This document shows, piece by piece, positions 1-5,398 of a stretch of 6,536 nucleotides of DNA. The stretch spans positions 1-6,536 of the forward strand of contig JAUWKY010000139.1 in assembly GCA_030613915.1 (NCBI GenBank). The letters are read 5' to 3'. The position numbers and the translations under genes were made by a program. Position 1 is the stretch's first letter. The number at the start of each line of letters is the position of its first letter. A model generated the notes under the pieces. That model ran no database searches. It was not told the DNA's origin and saw only the letters and a program-made list of their open reading frames with translations. The stretch comes from Syntrophobacterales bacterium (lineage in GTDB: Bacteria; Desulfobacterota; Syntrophobacteria; BM002).

Positions 1-7
1 CAAAGGC

Positions 8-36
8 CTCCGGCTCGTAGAGCCTACGCCTCGGAG
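8..36. repeat. Imperfect hairpin at window start
   Basis: The two arms are CTCCG (8-12) plus CGTAG (16-20) and CTACG (24-28) plus CGGAG (32-36). They pair as 5+5 bp around a 3x3 internal loop, with an AGC apical loop. No T-run follows on either strand close enough for a classic terminator. It may be a REP-like hairpin or the 3' end structure of a gene outside the window. The sequence is visible; the role is unknown. Confidence 0.4.
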
Positions 37-161
37 AGGGGACAAAGGGGGATTTTGCTATCAACTGATACTTGTTCAATCCAATACATTTGACGTCTCC
101 CCTCCACCACAATCCTTGAACCCGGAATGTAAACTTCTTAATTTAAGAGGGAGCTGCAAAA

Positions 162-189
162 TTGACTATAGATAGTGTGCATTTCTAAC
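162..189 (+). promoter_or_regulatory. Possible sigma-70-type promoter for the HExxH gene
   Basis: TTGACT (162-167) matches five of six bases of the -35 consensus. It is followed after 16 bp by TCTAAC (184-189), which matches four of six bases of the -10 consensus. The site lies about 55 bp before the ATG at 244, a sensible distance. It rests on consensus match alone, so it is tentative. Confidence 0.3.
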
Positions 190-243
190 CTAAATGGGAA
201 ACAAAACCTCTAGCGCAATGACTTAGTGAGACTTACTCGGATC

Positions 244-921
244 ATGAAAATTAGACTCTATAAGATTCTCTTTATTTTGTTGATCTTGGTTTGCTGTCCG
301 CTTTTCCTTGAGGGTGCCAGAGGACAGACTGAAAATCTGGAAGAGCGCTTTTCTCAAGCCCAGGCAGAACCAGAATTGCGGGTTCGCTTTATCGCTTCCT
401 ACGTACAGCAGGAGGGGCTACCAGAACATGTATTGCAGGTTCTGTACTCTGAGGAAGTGAAAATGCTCGCTGTTTCCAACCCGCTGGTGAGAACCAAGAA
501 CGGAAACCATCGACCCACAAGTCACGCTCTTGCCATGGGACGAGGTTACCCTTCCCGTATGACCTTTGGACCGAAGATGTTCCACCCCGCTTACAATTAC
601 GCCGACTTTCAAAGTGTCGTTCAGCACGAGGCCGCCCACGCGAAATTCTGGGCTACAGGCGCACTAAATTACCTCGATGATGTAGACACCAGCGAGAACA
701 GCAAGGTCAGACTCCGGGGATTATTTCCCATTCTCTTTGAGTTGGACGCCATAAAAACACAGACGGAGCATTCCTGCTGGCAGCAGACATCAGAACTATT
801 CAGAAGGGGGCAGATGGCTTATCGGCAAAAGTGGCTGGACAAACTGGCAAAATTAGGGCAACAATCCTTTATGTACGATATGAAACCACTGCTGAAGCGA
901 ATCCGTCGGACCTACGAGTAA
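244..921 (+). CDS. Exported HExxH-motif protein, putative zinc metallopeptidase
   Basis: A 225-residue protein of no family I can name. The N-terminus is a typical Sec signal: MKIRLYK, a hydrophobic core at about residues 8-22, then a possible signal peptidase site near ARG|Q (25-28). It is therefore probably periplasmic or secreted. The mature part contains HEAAH (residues 128-132), the HExxH signature in which two His bind zinc and Glu activates water. A second acidic helix, FELDA, lies about 34 residues later and could supply the third ligand (E166 or D168), as in gluzincins. That protease role is inference from the motif. An in-frame GTG at 226 would add six residues; I prefer the ATG because it directly starts the basic n-region. 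Neither start has a clear ribosome binding site. A terminator-like hairpin follows the stop at once, so it is probably a single-gene unit. Confidence 0.75.
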   Translation: MKIRLYKILFILLILVCCPLFLEGARGQTENLEERFSQAQAEPELRVRFIASYVQQEGLPEHVLQVLYSEEVKMLAVSNPLVRTKNGNHRPTSHALAMGRGYPSRMTFGPKMFHPAYNYADFQSVVQHEAAHAKFWATGALNYLDDVDTSENSKVRLRGLFPILFELDAIKTQTEHSCWQQTSELFRRGQMAYRQKWLDKLAKLGQQSFMYDMKPLLKRIRRTYE

Positions 922-926
922 ACAAT

Positions 927-951
927 CCCCCCCGACACCGGGGTGGGTTTT
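927..951 (+). terminator. Rho-independent terminator after the HExxH gene
   Basis: Seven C plus G (927-934) pair with CGGGG (939-943) and GGG (945-947), leaving T944 as a bulge and ACAC as the loop. TTTT (948-951) follows. It begins 5 bp after the stop at 921. The T-run is short, so termination may be partial. It suggests the next gene needs its own promoter or depends on read-through. Confidence 0.6.
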
Positions 952-970
952 GAAACTACTAACTGATCGT

Positions 971-1978
971 ATGAAGCGAAACCCTGACGAAGCTTCTATA
1001 AGAACGCCCAGTTTGACTTCAAAGAGTTCTGTAGCCGCTGGTGCCACAAAAGGCTATCTTTGTGTAATAGCCGCAGCCATCTTGTGGGCTGCATCGGGGA
1101 CAATTGGTAAGGGGCTTTTTGCTGGTGGAATTACTCCTTTGGACGTAGTCCAGGTTCGGGCGACCTTTGGCTCGCTGTTGCTCGCCGTCTTCTTTGGGAT
1201 CCGTTCCAGACATCTTTTTCGTATTAAACCCAAAGACTTAGGGTTTTTCATATTCCTGGGCTGCGTCGTCATGGCCCTGGTTCAACTAACGTACTTCACT
1301 GCCATCAGCAAAATCCAAGTGGCAGCGGCCATACTCCTGCAATATCTGGCCCCAATCATGGTAGCTTGCTATTCCATCTGTTTCTGGAGGGAGCGGGTTA
1401 CCGTGTCTAAGTTACTCTCCCTGCTCCTATCATTTGCCGGCTGTTACTTGGTGGTGGGAGCATACAACCTCCAACTGTTGCAACTGAACCGGGCTGGAAT
1501 ACTGTGGGGACTGGCATCGGCAGTTTGCTATGCGGGATACGCTTTACTTGGAGAACGGGCCATGCACCGCTATTCCCCCTGGACCGTACTATTCTATGCC
1601 CTCCTGTTCTCCGCAATCCCGTGGTATATCTTCTATCCTCCTTTCCACTACCTGTGGGCTGGATTCACCTTGCCGCAATGGCTTGGGCTCCTATACATAG
1701 CATTCATGGGTACCGCCATCCCTTTTGGCCTCTATTTCGTTGGCATTAATTACATCCGCTCAACCCGTGCCTCAATAACGGCCACCCTGGAGCCGATATC
1801 GGCAGGGTTCATCGCCTATCTCTTTCTAGGCGAGATCCTCGAGCCCCTGCAAATTCTCGGCGGGGTACTGGTAATCGCTGCCATCGTGCTCCTGCAGTTA
1901 CAAAGCGAACAGGACGAATTGACCCCCGAACTGATACGCGCCCGGACGGCTCAGAGTAATACTCCAGACGAAGGTTAA
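971..1978 (+). CDS. EamA-family (drug/metabolite transporter) permease
   Basis: A 335-residue inner-membrane protein of the DMT superfamily, close to the usual length of 280-320 plus polar extensions at both ends. It shows the ten-helix pattern of two EamA repeats, roughly residues 29-155 and 170-310. Repeat 1 opens with an ILWAASGTIGK-type helix and later has LLQYLAPIMVA followed by WRERVT. Repeat 2 has the matching TLEPISAGFIAYLFLGE, the usual E-P signature near the end of such repeats. Family members export amino acids, metabolites or drugs with proton exchange; the substrate cannot be read from sequence. The start is the ATG at 971. A TTG at 950 would add seven residues but falls inside the upstream terminator T-run, so it is unlikely. 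No clear ribosome binding site is visible. The C-terminal 30 residues are polar and probably cytoplasmic. Confidence 0.93.
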   Translation: MKRNPDEASIRTPSLTSKSSVAAGATKGYLCVIAAAILWAASGTIGKGLFAGGITPLDVVQVRATFGSLLLAVFFGIRSRHLFRIKPKDLGFFIFLGCVVMALVQLTYFTAISKIQVAAAILLQYLAPIMVACYSICFWRERVTVSKLLSLLLSFAGCYLVVGAYNLQLLQLNRAGILWGLASAVCYAGYALLGERAMHRYSPWTVLFYALLFSAIPWYIFYPPFHYLWAGFTLPQWLGLLYIAFMGTAIPFGLYFVGINYIRSTRASITATLEPISAGFIAYLFLGEILEPLQILGGVLVIAAIVLLQLQSEQDELTPELIRARTAQSNTPDEG

Positions 1979-2308
1979 TAGACCTATCTCATCCAAAAAG
2001 GTTGAAAAACACTCCTTTGGTGGGATGACCGTTCCCGTCATTCCGGAATCCGCCCCGGCGGATATCCGGAATCCAAAAAATGGCCTACTGGATACCGGAT
2101 CCCGGCGTCGCCGTGTCCGGTATGACGATTCTAGCCGGTTCTGGTCTTGTTTAACAGCCAGTTAGTGAAATACAATTAACATCTGCATATTGATTTTTCA
2201 CAACAGGGTTTTCTTAGCGTTCTTCGCGGATCAATGTCTTTGTCTGTGTTTGTCTGCAGTTAATTCAGAAAAGTTTTAGTTATCAATCACGTTCATAATT
2301 GCTAACCT
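1979..2308. other. 330-bp intergenic region with repeats
   Basis: No gene is supported here. It contains the two-hairpin REP-like element at 2036-2127. A T-rich segment follows with an imperfect doubling of TTTGTCTG (2239-2246 and 2249-2256). I see no convincing promoter or ribosome binding site for the arfB gene that follows. Confidence 0.6.
2036..2127. repeat. REP-like element made of two adjacent hairpins
   Basis: The outer ends CGTCATTCCGGA (2036-2047) and TCCGGTATGACG (2116-2127) are inverted copies with one mismatch. Inside, the left hairpin pairs TCCGGAATCCGCC with GGCGGATATCCGGA across a CC loop, with one bulged base. The right hairpin pairs ATACCGGA with TCCGGTAT. Elements starting CGTCATTCCGGAATCC are, from memory, dispersed in many deltaproteobacterial genomes; copy number cannot be judged from this window. 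It lies about 57 bp after the transporter stop, where it could also protect or end the mRNA. Confidence 0.7.
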
Positions 2309-2740
2309 ATGCCTATGATCCGGATAACTGATCAACTCTCGATTCCCAAAGATGAGCTGAAATTTACCGCTTCCCGTAGTAGGGGCCCCGGGGGTCAGCA
2401 CGTTAACAAGGCCAGCACTCGGGTGACACTCGGATTTGACGTTATCAATTCTCCAAGTCTTACTTCAGAACAGAAACAACTTGTTCTTGACGGGATAGCA
2501 ACCCGTATCAGCAAAAAGGGAATTCTTCGGGTCATCTCCCAAAAGACTCGCAGCCAGGCAGCCAACAAAGAGGTGGCTCTGGAACGCTTCATCGAATTGT
2601 TGCAGCAAGCTCTCAAACAAAAGCCCAAAAGGAAACCAACGAGAATATCGCTGGCAGCAATGCAAAAGCGCGTTGACGAAAAAAAGCACCGGGGCAAGCT
2701 GAAGCGAGGAAGATCCTGGAAGGTTACACCGGACGATTGA
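2309..2740 (+). CDS. arfB: Alternative ribosome-rescue factor ArfB (peptidyl-tRNA hydrolase, YaeJ type)
   Basis: A 143-residue class-I release-factor-like protein; E. coli ArfB has 140. It frees ribosomes stalled without a stop codon: the basic tail sits in the empty mRNA channel while the GGQ loop triggers peptidyl-tRNA hydrolysis. The N-terminal catalytic domain has the hallmark SRSRGPGGQHVNK around residues 22-34, with GGQ at 28-30. There is no stop-codon recognition domain. The C-terminal 40 residues are Lys/Arg-rich (KRKPTR near 106, then KKHRGKLKRGR at about 125-135), as expected for the tail that enters the mRNA channel. A full-length release factor is excluded by size. The second ATG, two codons in (2315), is an equally possible start; neither has a clear ribosome binding site. 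The gene stands alone and ends 13 bp before the palindromic element. Confidence 0.95.
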   Translation: MPMIRITDQLSIPKDELKFTASRSRGPGGQHVNKASTRVTLGFDVINSPSLTSEQKQLVLDGIATRISKKGILRVISQKTRSQAANKEVALERFIELLQQALKQKPKRKPTRISLAAMQKRVDEKKHRGKLKRGRSWKVTPDD

Positions 2741-2753
2741 ACGCGTGCCAGCC

Positions 2754-2950
2754 CTAGCCCGGATATTTCATGAATAACTTGCTGCGACCACGGATATGGC
2801 CGCCCTTCCTGGCGTCCTCGGGTGTCGGTCCCTGCGACGTACCGTTCAGGTACGCCTCGGCACCAATCCCGCGGTGCCGCGGGACGGTTTCCAGGTGGCC
2901 CGCCCATCTTCGTGGTCTCGCGACAGCAATTCATGAAATATCCGGGCTAG
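2754..2950. mobile_element. 197-bp MITE-like palindromic element with 22-bp perfect inverted repeats
   Basis: The left end (2754-2775, beginning CTAGCCCGGATATTTCATGA) is a perfect inverted copy of the right end (2929-2950). Complementarity continues inward: TGCTG/CAGCA, CCACG (2788-2792)/CGTGG (2911-2915), CCTGG (2808-2812)/CCAGG (2891-2895) and CGTCC/GGACG. Much of the element can thus fold as one long imperfect hairpin. Its centre holds a stem CGTACC/GGTACG (2838-2854) and a stem TCCCGCG/CGCGGGA (2867-2884). No transposase is encoded. The outermost CTAG at both ends could be a 4-bp target duplication or part of the repeat; being palindromic, it cannot be assigned. It fills the gap between two convergent genes and may act as a two-way terminator. 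Confidence 0.85.
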
Positions 2951-3259
2951 TCAAAACTCTTTCTGCTCTTTTCTACATCTAATCCCAGGACCTGGATAGC
3001 CCTTACAAATCCAAGGTCTTACAGGGTAAATCTTACAAACAGCTTTTTCCATATCCCATTTAAGGAACGGGCAGGGTGTGACGCCAAATTCTGCAGGTTC
3101 AATTTCGCCAGAGTATTCATTAACGATAAAACCACAGGAATCAAGAAAGTCATGGAGGTCCATATTTAGATAATCGGAAACAAGACGAGGATCCAATTCT
3201 GCCCAGGGAATCCCTATCTCTTTACAGCATCTACCACATCTTTGACAGCTGAAATCCAT
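2951..3259 (-). CDS. YkgJ-family cysteine-cluster protein
   Basis: A 102-residue protein with the YkgJ/CxxCxxCC pattern (zinc- or iron-chelating domain family; function not established). Near the N-terminus it has FSCQRCGRCCKE, with Cys at 5, 8, 11 and 12. The C-terminal part has the matching TPCPFL (C63), then AVCKIYPVRPWICKGYP (C75, C85), and a further C95. These Cys probably bind a metal ion or an Fe-S cluster. No signal peptide or membrane helix is visible, so it should be cytoplasmic. I use the ATG at 3259, with a purine-rich GAAGAGA about 9 bp upstream; a TTG at 3277 would add six residues. The TGA stop directly abuts the end of the 197-bp palindromic element, so the last few residues could derive from an insertion event. 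The C-terminus after C95 is short but not clearly truncated. Confidence 0.88.
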   Translation of the reverse strand: MDFSCQRCGRCCKEIGIPWAELDPRLVSDYLNMDLHDFLDSCGFIVNEYSGEIEPAEFGVTPCPFLKWDMEKAVCKIYPVRPWICKGYPGPGIRCRKEQKEF

Positions 3260-3319
3260 AACGAACAATCTCTTCAATCAGCGGGATAATGGGGCGCCGC
3301 ATGGCCCAAATGAGCTAAG

Positions 3320-3351
3320 AAAAAAGCCACCCTCAATCTTTTGTGGATGGC
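3320..3351 (-). terminator. Rho-independent terminator after the ferritin-like gene
   Basis: Read on the minus strand, GCCATCC (3351-3345) pairs with GGGTGGC (3332-3326) with one G-T wobble and a 12-base loop, then runs into six T (3325-3320). It lies about 60 bp after the stop of the ferritin-like gene and before the YkgJ gene. The two are therefore probably separate transcripts. Confidence 0.8.
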
Positions 3352-3410
3352 TCTTGGCAGCTCTGAAGTTCACAGGTGGAATGGACGCGTCCCACTCCTA
3401 TCTCATTATT

Positions 3411-3941
3411 CTACCCTCCATCCAGATGACGCTTTTCCTTCATACGGTACCAGCCCTCAGGATCCTTGAAATACTCCAGGGTATCCTCCAGCGAGAGGCG
3501 GTGCTCCCTCTCCATGGACGCAAGTACGCCATAGAATTCTTTTTCTACAGGGTTGTCAACGCTGTCACGCAGATCACTGTAAAACTGCTCCCCCCTGGTT
3601 TCAAAATCAATGGCTATCTGTACCGCCTCCATGTCATCGGTGTCGGCTTGAGCAGAAGTATCTACTGATTCCACCACTTTTTTCAGAATGGATTTCATGT
3701 CGGTGCCTTTGACCTTAATGGGTATGGTCTCCGGCCATTTTCCTTCTTCTTCTAGTTTTTGGTGAAGTTCTAGTATTCGTTGGTAATGCTCATTTTCATC
3801 ATTGGCAATGGATTGGAACATCATTTTCCCAAAAGAGTTGTTCGTTCTCTCGGCGTGCTTCAGGTAGAAATCCCTCTCCCTCGACTCGTTGTTGAGAGCT
3901 ACCTCCAACGCCTTTATCCGCTCTTCGGTCTTGCTACTCAT
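3411..3941 (-). CDS. Rubrerythrin/ferritin-like diiron protein
   Basis: A 176-residue, cysteine-free, cytoplasmic protein with two copies of the ferritin-like half-site. The first is E19 in NNESRERDFY plus E49 and H52 in DENEHYQ. The second is E114 in FETRGEQFY plus E144 and H147 in MEREH. In both halves the Glu stands seven residues before the Tyr, as in rubrerythrins, so a complete diiron centre can form. There is no C-terminal rubredoxin (CxxC) domain, so this is the short erythrin form. Rubrerythrins reduce peroxide in anaerobes, while some relatives have other or unknown roles; peroxide defence here is an inference. The ATG at 3941 is chosen because AGGAG lies 5 bp upstream; a TTG at 3956 lies before that site. 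It starts 21 bp after the stop of the unknown gene at 3963, pointing to one operon, and a strong terminator follows. Confidence 0.9.
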   Translation of the reverse strand: MSSKTEERIKALEVALNNESRERDFYLKHAERTNNSFGKMMFQSIANDENEHYQRILELHQKLEEEGKWPETIPIKVKGTDMKSILKKVVESVDTSAQADTDDMEAVQIAIDFETRGEQFYSDLRDSVDNPVEKEFYGVLASMEREHRLSLEDTLEYFKDPEGWYRMKEKRHLDGG

Positions 3942-3962
3942 CCTGTCTCCTTTCAAACTCAG

Positions 3963-4391
3963 TTAGCTGTCTTTTGGAAATTTAAAGGTAACCGTCTCCC
4001 CGTGCTCGTCGCGTTTAACGCTGACACCGATTTCGAGACTATCATTGCGAACGCCAAGGGCCAAAGGACCCTTCCCTTCGTCACCCTCAAAATGGGTAAT
4101 CTGACGTACCGCTTCAATTACGTTGCGGCCTATGTCCCCACCAGGCGATGGTAAATCCGCCTTACGATACTTGGCATGCACAGTTGTAGTACCGTCTGCT
4201 GTAGTCCTGAGGGAAATCTTTTTGGCGTTGAAATTAATGCCATGCAATACCGTCAGGGCCATCCACTTCAAGGCAGCCTGGTCTTTGTCCGTATCTCCGT
4301 TAATTTCGGACATTTCCTTAAGCGGATCTGTGTTTGCAAAACAGTCAATATGTTCCTGCACCTCAAGGTGGAAATTACGTTTATCTTTCAT
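3963..4391 (-). CDS. Conserved-looking protein of unknown function
   Basis: A 142-residue soluble protein that I do not recognise. It has no signal peptide and no membrane helix. The middle has a hydrophobic helix-like stretch, ALKWMALTVLHGINFNAKKISL (about 40-61). It is followed by alternating polar/hydrophobic segments suggesting strands, a Gly/Pro turn (LPSPGGDIG), a second helix (NVIEAVRQITHF) and a final strand-rich part ending VTFKFPKDS. There is a single Cys near residue 17. The ATG at 4391 has a good ribosome binding site (AAGGAG, 6 bp upstream). An ATG at 4427 in the same frame lies before that site and is less likely. It is the first gene of a probable operon with the ferritin-like protein, which hints at a stress or redox setting, but that is inference only. 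Codon and amino-acid use look like a real gene. Confidence 0.8.
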   Translation of the reverse strand: MKDKRNFHLEVQEHIDCFANTDPLKEMSEINGDTDKDQAALKWMALTVLHGINFNAKKISLRTTADGTTTVHAKYRKADLPSPGGDIGRNVIEAVRQITHFEGDEGKGPLALGVRNDSLEIGVSVKRDEHGETVTFKFPKDS

Positions 4392-4397
4392 ATCTAA
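4392..4397 (-). promoter_or_regulatory. Spacer of the strong ribosome binding site that fixes the unknown gene's start
   Basis: On the minus strand AAGGAG lies immediately upstream of this 6-base spacer before the ATG at 4391. It is one of only two strong Shine-Dalgarno sequences seen here; the other precedes the ferritin-like gene at 3941. It decides against the earlier ATG at 4427. Confidence 0.6.
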
Positions 4398-4410
4398 CTC
4401 CTTCCTTCCA

Positions 4411-4458
4411 CTTAAATGGAGCTCCATGCATTGTTTATTTCAGCAATTTCCATTTAAG
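4411..4458. promoter_or_regulatory. Inverted repeat in the promoter and leader of the ferritin-like operon
   Basis: CTTAAATGG (4411-4419) and CCATTTAAG (4450-4458) are perfect 9-bp inverted copies 30 bp apart. The left copy is also part of a perfect 12-bp palindrome, ATGGAGCTCCAT (4416-4427). The right copy overlaps a -10-like sequence. The arrangement fits a regulator binding two sites, but the regulator is unknown. Confidence 0.4.
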
Positions 4459-4483
4459 ATAAGCACAATTTGGCCTCAAGCAA
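4456..4483 (-). promoter_or_regulatory. Possible promoter of the ferritin-like operon
   Basis: On the minus strand TTGCTT (4483-4478) is followed after 16 bp by TATCTT (4461-4456). This gives a moderate match to sigma-70 hexamers, about 65 bp before the start at 4391. The -10 hexamer overlaps an inverted-repeat half site, which would suit repression. Consensus match only. Confidence 0.3.
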
Positions 4484-4503
4484 GTAAGGCAGGTTGAGAA
4501 CTA

Positions 4504-4521
4504 ATGAAACATCCGGGCTAG
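4504..4521. repeat. Solo copy of the 197-bp element's terminal repeat
   Basis: These 18 bases match the right end of the 2754-2950 element (2933-2950) at 17 of 18 positions; the only difference is C for T at 4510. There is no partner arm nearby. It ends in CTAG one base before the stop codon (4523-4525) of the membrane-protein gene. It could be a decayed element or a stand-alone REP-like unit. Confidence 0.75.
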
Positions 4522-4522
4522 G

Positions 4523-5002
4523 TTATTTCTCATCAGGATTCTCCACTGCCGATACCTTTGCTTCACGCTGGTTTTTCCACGCCCTCCAGATAAGTCGACT
4601 AGAGAACAAAAGGCCAATACCCACGGCTCCATAGATCACTCCGAGGATCGGTTTTGGCAGGCCGCTTGTCCTGAGTATTCGGCCCAGAAGCATCATTCCT
4701 ATTACTAAGATCCAGACTCTCGGCGAGAGAAAGCCTCCAAAGCATCGATCTTCTCCACGCGATTTGACCCGGGCGATGTTGCGGAGTGTTGTCCGATCCA
4801 GAACCAACAAGGCTTTTCCAAGCCCCAAACCTGTGGCAATAGCCAGTAGAATAAAACCTTTTGCTTCTCCATTTTTGAGCAACCAGTAGGTGCCGACAGA
4901 AAACAGTCCAGCACCAACACAACTCCACATGACACCGGCCAGCCAAAGCTGCATTCGGCTCGATGCCACTGGTTTGTAGGTTTCTAACCAAGAAGTCATC
5001 AT
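4523..5002 (-). CDS. Four-helix integral membrane protein of unknown function
   Basis: A 159-residue protein with four predicted membrane helices at about residues 19-42, 48-67, 94-112 and 117-138, joined by a basic loop (70-86) and ending in a charged tail. Each pair of helices starts after a positively charged residue (R16, R95). The second pair has a GRILRTSGLPKPILG hairpin and ends in SSRLIWRAWK. The two halves look like distant repeats of each other, though this is only an impression. No catalytic motif or named domain is recognised. ATG codons at 5002 and 4999 are equally possible starts; only a weak purine-rich GAAGAA precedes them. The gene has no close same-strand neighbour and probably has its own promoter. 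An inverted repeat sits just upstream at 5016-5040. The downstream end meets the solo terminal repeat at 4504-4521. Confidence 0.8.
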   Translation of the reverse strand: MMTSWLETYKPVASSRMQLWLAGVMWSCVGAGLFSVGTYWLLKNGEAKGFILLAIATGLGLGKALLVLDRTTLRNIARVKSRGEDRCFGGFLSPRVWILVIGMMLLGRILRTSGLPKPILGVIYGAVGIGLLFSSRLIWRAWKNQREAKVSAVENPDEK

Positions 5003-5015
5003 ATTTTCTTCGTGC

Positions 5016-5040
5016 GGGTATTTATCTATTTACAATACCC
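5016..5040. promoter_or_regulatory. Inverted repeat upstream of the membrane-protein gene
   Basis: GGGTATT (5016-5022) and AATACCC (5034-5040) form a perfect 7-bp inverted repeat with an 11-base AT-rich loop, 13 bp before the ATG at 5002. It could be an operator or a leader hairpin. No T-run follows in the transcribed direction, so it does not look like a terminator. Confidence 0.4.
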
Positions 5041-5059
5041 ATCTCACATTCAGTAGTAA

Positions 5060-5080
5060 GCCCTTCGACAGCCTCAGGGC
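5060..5080. repeat. CCCTTCGACA...CAGGG-type dispersed repeat
   Basis: GCCCT (5060-5064) and AGGGC (5076-5080) can pair around TCGACAGCCTC. Sequences of the form CCCTTCGACAAGCTCAGGG are, from general knowledge, widely dispersed intergenic repeats in bacteria. This one lacks a base relative to that form. Confidence 0.5.
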
Positions 5081-5124
5081 GCTTCGCGCAGTAAACGGTA
5101 AATCGTAGAAATCGTTCAAATCAC

Positions 5125-5151
5125 AAAAGTAGTAAAAGTAGTAAAAGTAGT
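5125..5151. repeat. Three tandem AAAAGTAGT units
   Basis: Three perfect copies of the 9-mer AAAAGTAGT follow without spacer. A further near-unit (AGAAAT) trails off afterwards. Confidence 0.9.
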
Positions 5152-5203
5152 AGAAATCTCTGAAATCAAATATCTCAAATCCCAAGCACCAAATCTCAGG
5201 GTT

Positions 5204-5252
5204 TCAGGTGTTCCGCCGGAGGCGGATCAGGTGTCAGGTGTCAGGTGTCAGG
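5204..5252. repeat. TCAGGTG tandem array with an inserted hairpin
   Basis: TCAGGTG occurs at 5204, then three times in tandem from 5227 to 5247, followed by a partial TCAGG (5248-5252). Between the first and second copy lies TCCGCC-GGA-GGCGGA (5212-5226), a 6-bp hairpin with a 3-base loop. The hairpin may have inserted into an older array. Confidence 0.85.
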
Positions 5253-5349
5253 AAAAAGAAACATAGAAGCTGAAACCTTATTCATTGGGTTTTGTGATTT
5301 GTAATTTCCATCAACTTCCACCTCTACATATCAAGAACGAGGACGAGTT

Positions 5350-5398
5350 AAATCCGCAATTCCTGAATTCCTCAATACCTCAATCCCAAATCCGCAAT
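5350..5398. repeat. Direct repeat AAATCCGCAAT with CCTCAAT units between
   Basis: AAATCCGCAAT occurs at 5350-5360 and 5388-5398. The interval contains two CCTCAAT units in an 8-bp period. It lies just downstream of the DUF523-DUF1722 stop. Confidence 0.75.

Larger units (their letters stand above)
1..243. other. Non-coding left edge
   Basis: I see no coding sequence here. It holds the hairpin at 8-36, a G-rich stretch around 37-51, an AT-rich stretch, and the weak promoter-like site at 162-189. The first gene has no clear Shine-Dalgarno sequence. Confidence 0.5.

Noticed and set aside
226..243. GTG start adding six residues to the HExxH protein
   Set aside because: It has no better ribosome binding site, and the ATG at 244 begins directly with a normal signal-peptide n-region. 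It cannot be fully excluded.
950..970. TTG start for the EamA transporter
   Set aside because: The codon lies within the T-run of a terminator hairpin. The ATG at 971 gives a sensible protein.
2395..2934. A 179-codon open frame on the minus strand across arfB and the palindromic element
   Set aside because: It overlaps the well-supported arfB on the opposite strand, and its start lies inside the repeat element. The protein resembles no domain.
2754..2950. Structured element considered as a riboswitch or classical ncRNA gene
   Set aside because: It lies between two convergent gene ends rather than in a leader, has perfect terminal inverted repeats, and has a partial copy elsewhere. This fits a repeat element better.
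2951..3259. YkgJ gene considered as truncated by the palindromic element
   Set aside because: All expected Cys motifs, including the final IYPVRPWICKGYP region, are present, and 102 residues suits a short family member. The abutting stop is reported as a finding instead.
3780..4154. A 124-codon plus-strand open frame opposite the ferritin-like and unknown genes
   Set aside because: It spans two minus-strand genes with good ribosome binding sites and family-like sequence. It is an antisense shadow.
5227..5252. Tandem repeats considered as a CRISPR array
   Set aside because: Units are 7 bp with no spacers between them, and no cas gene is present.
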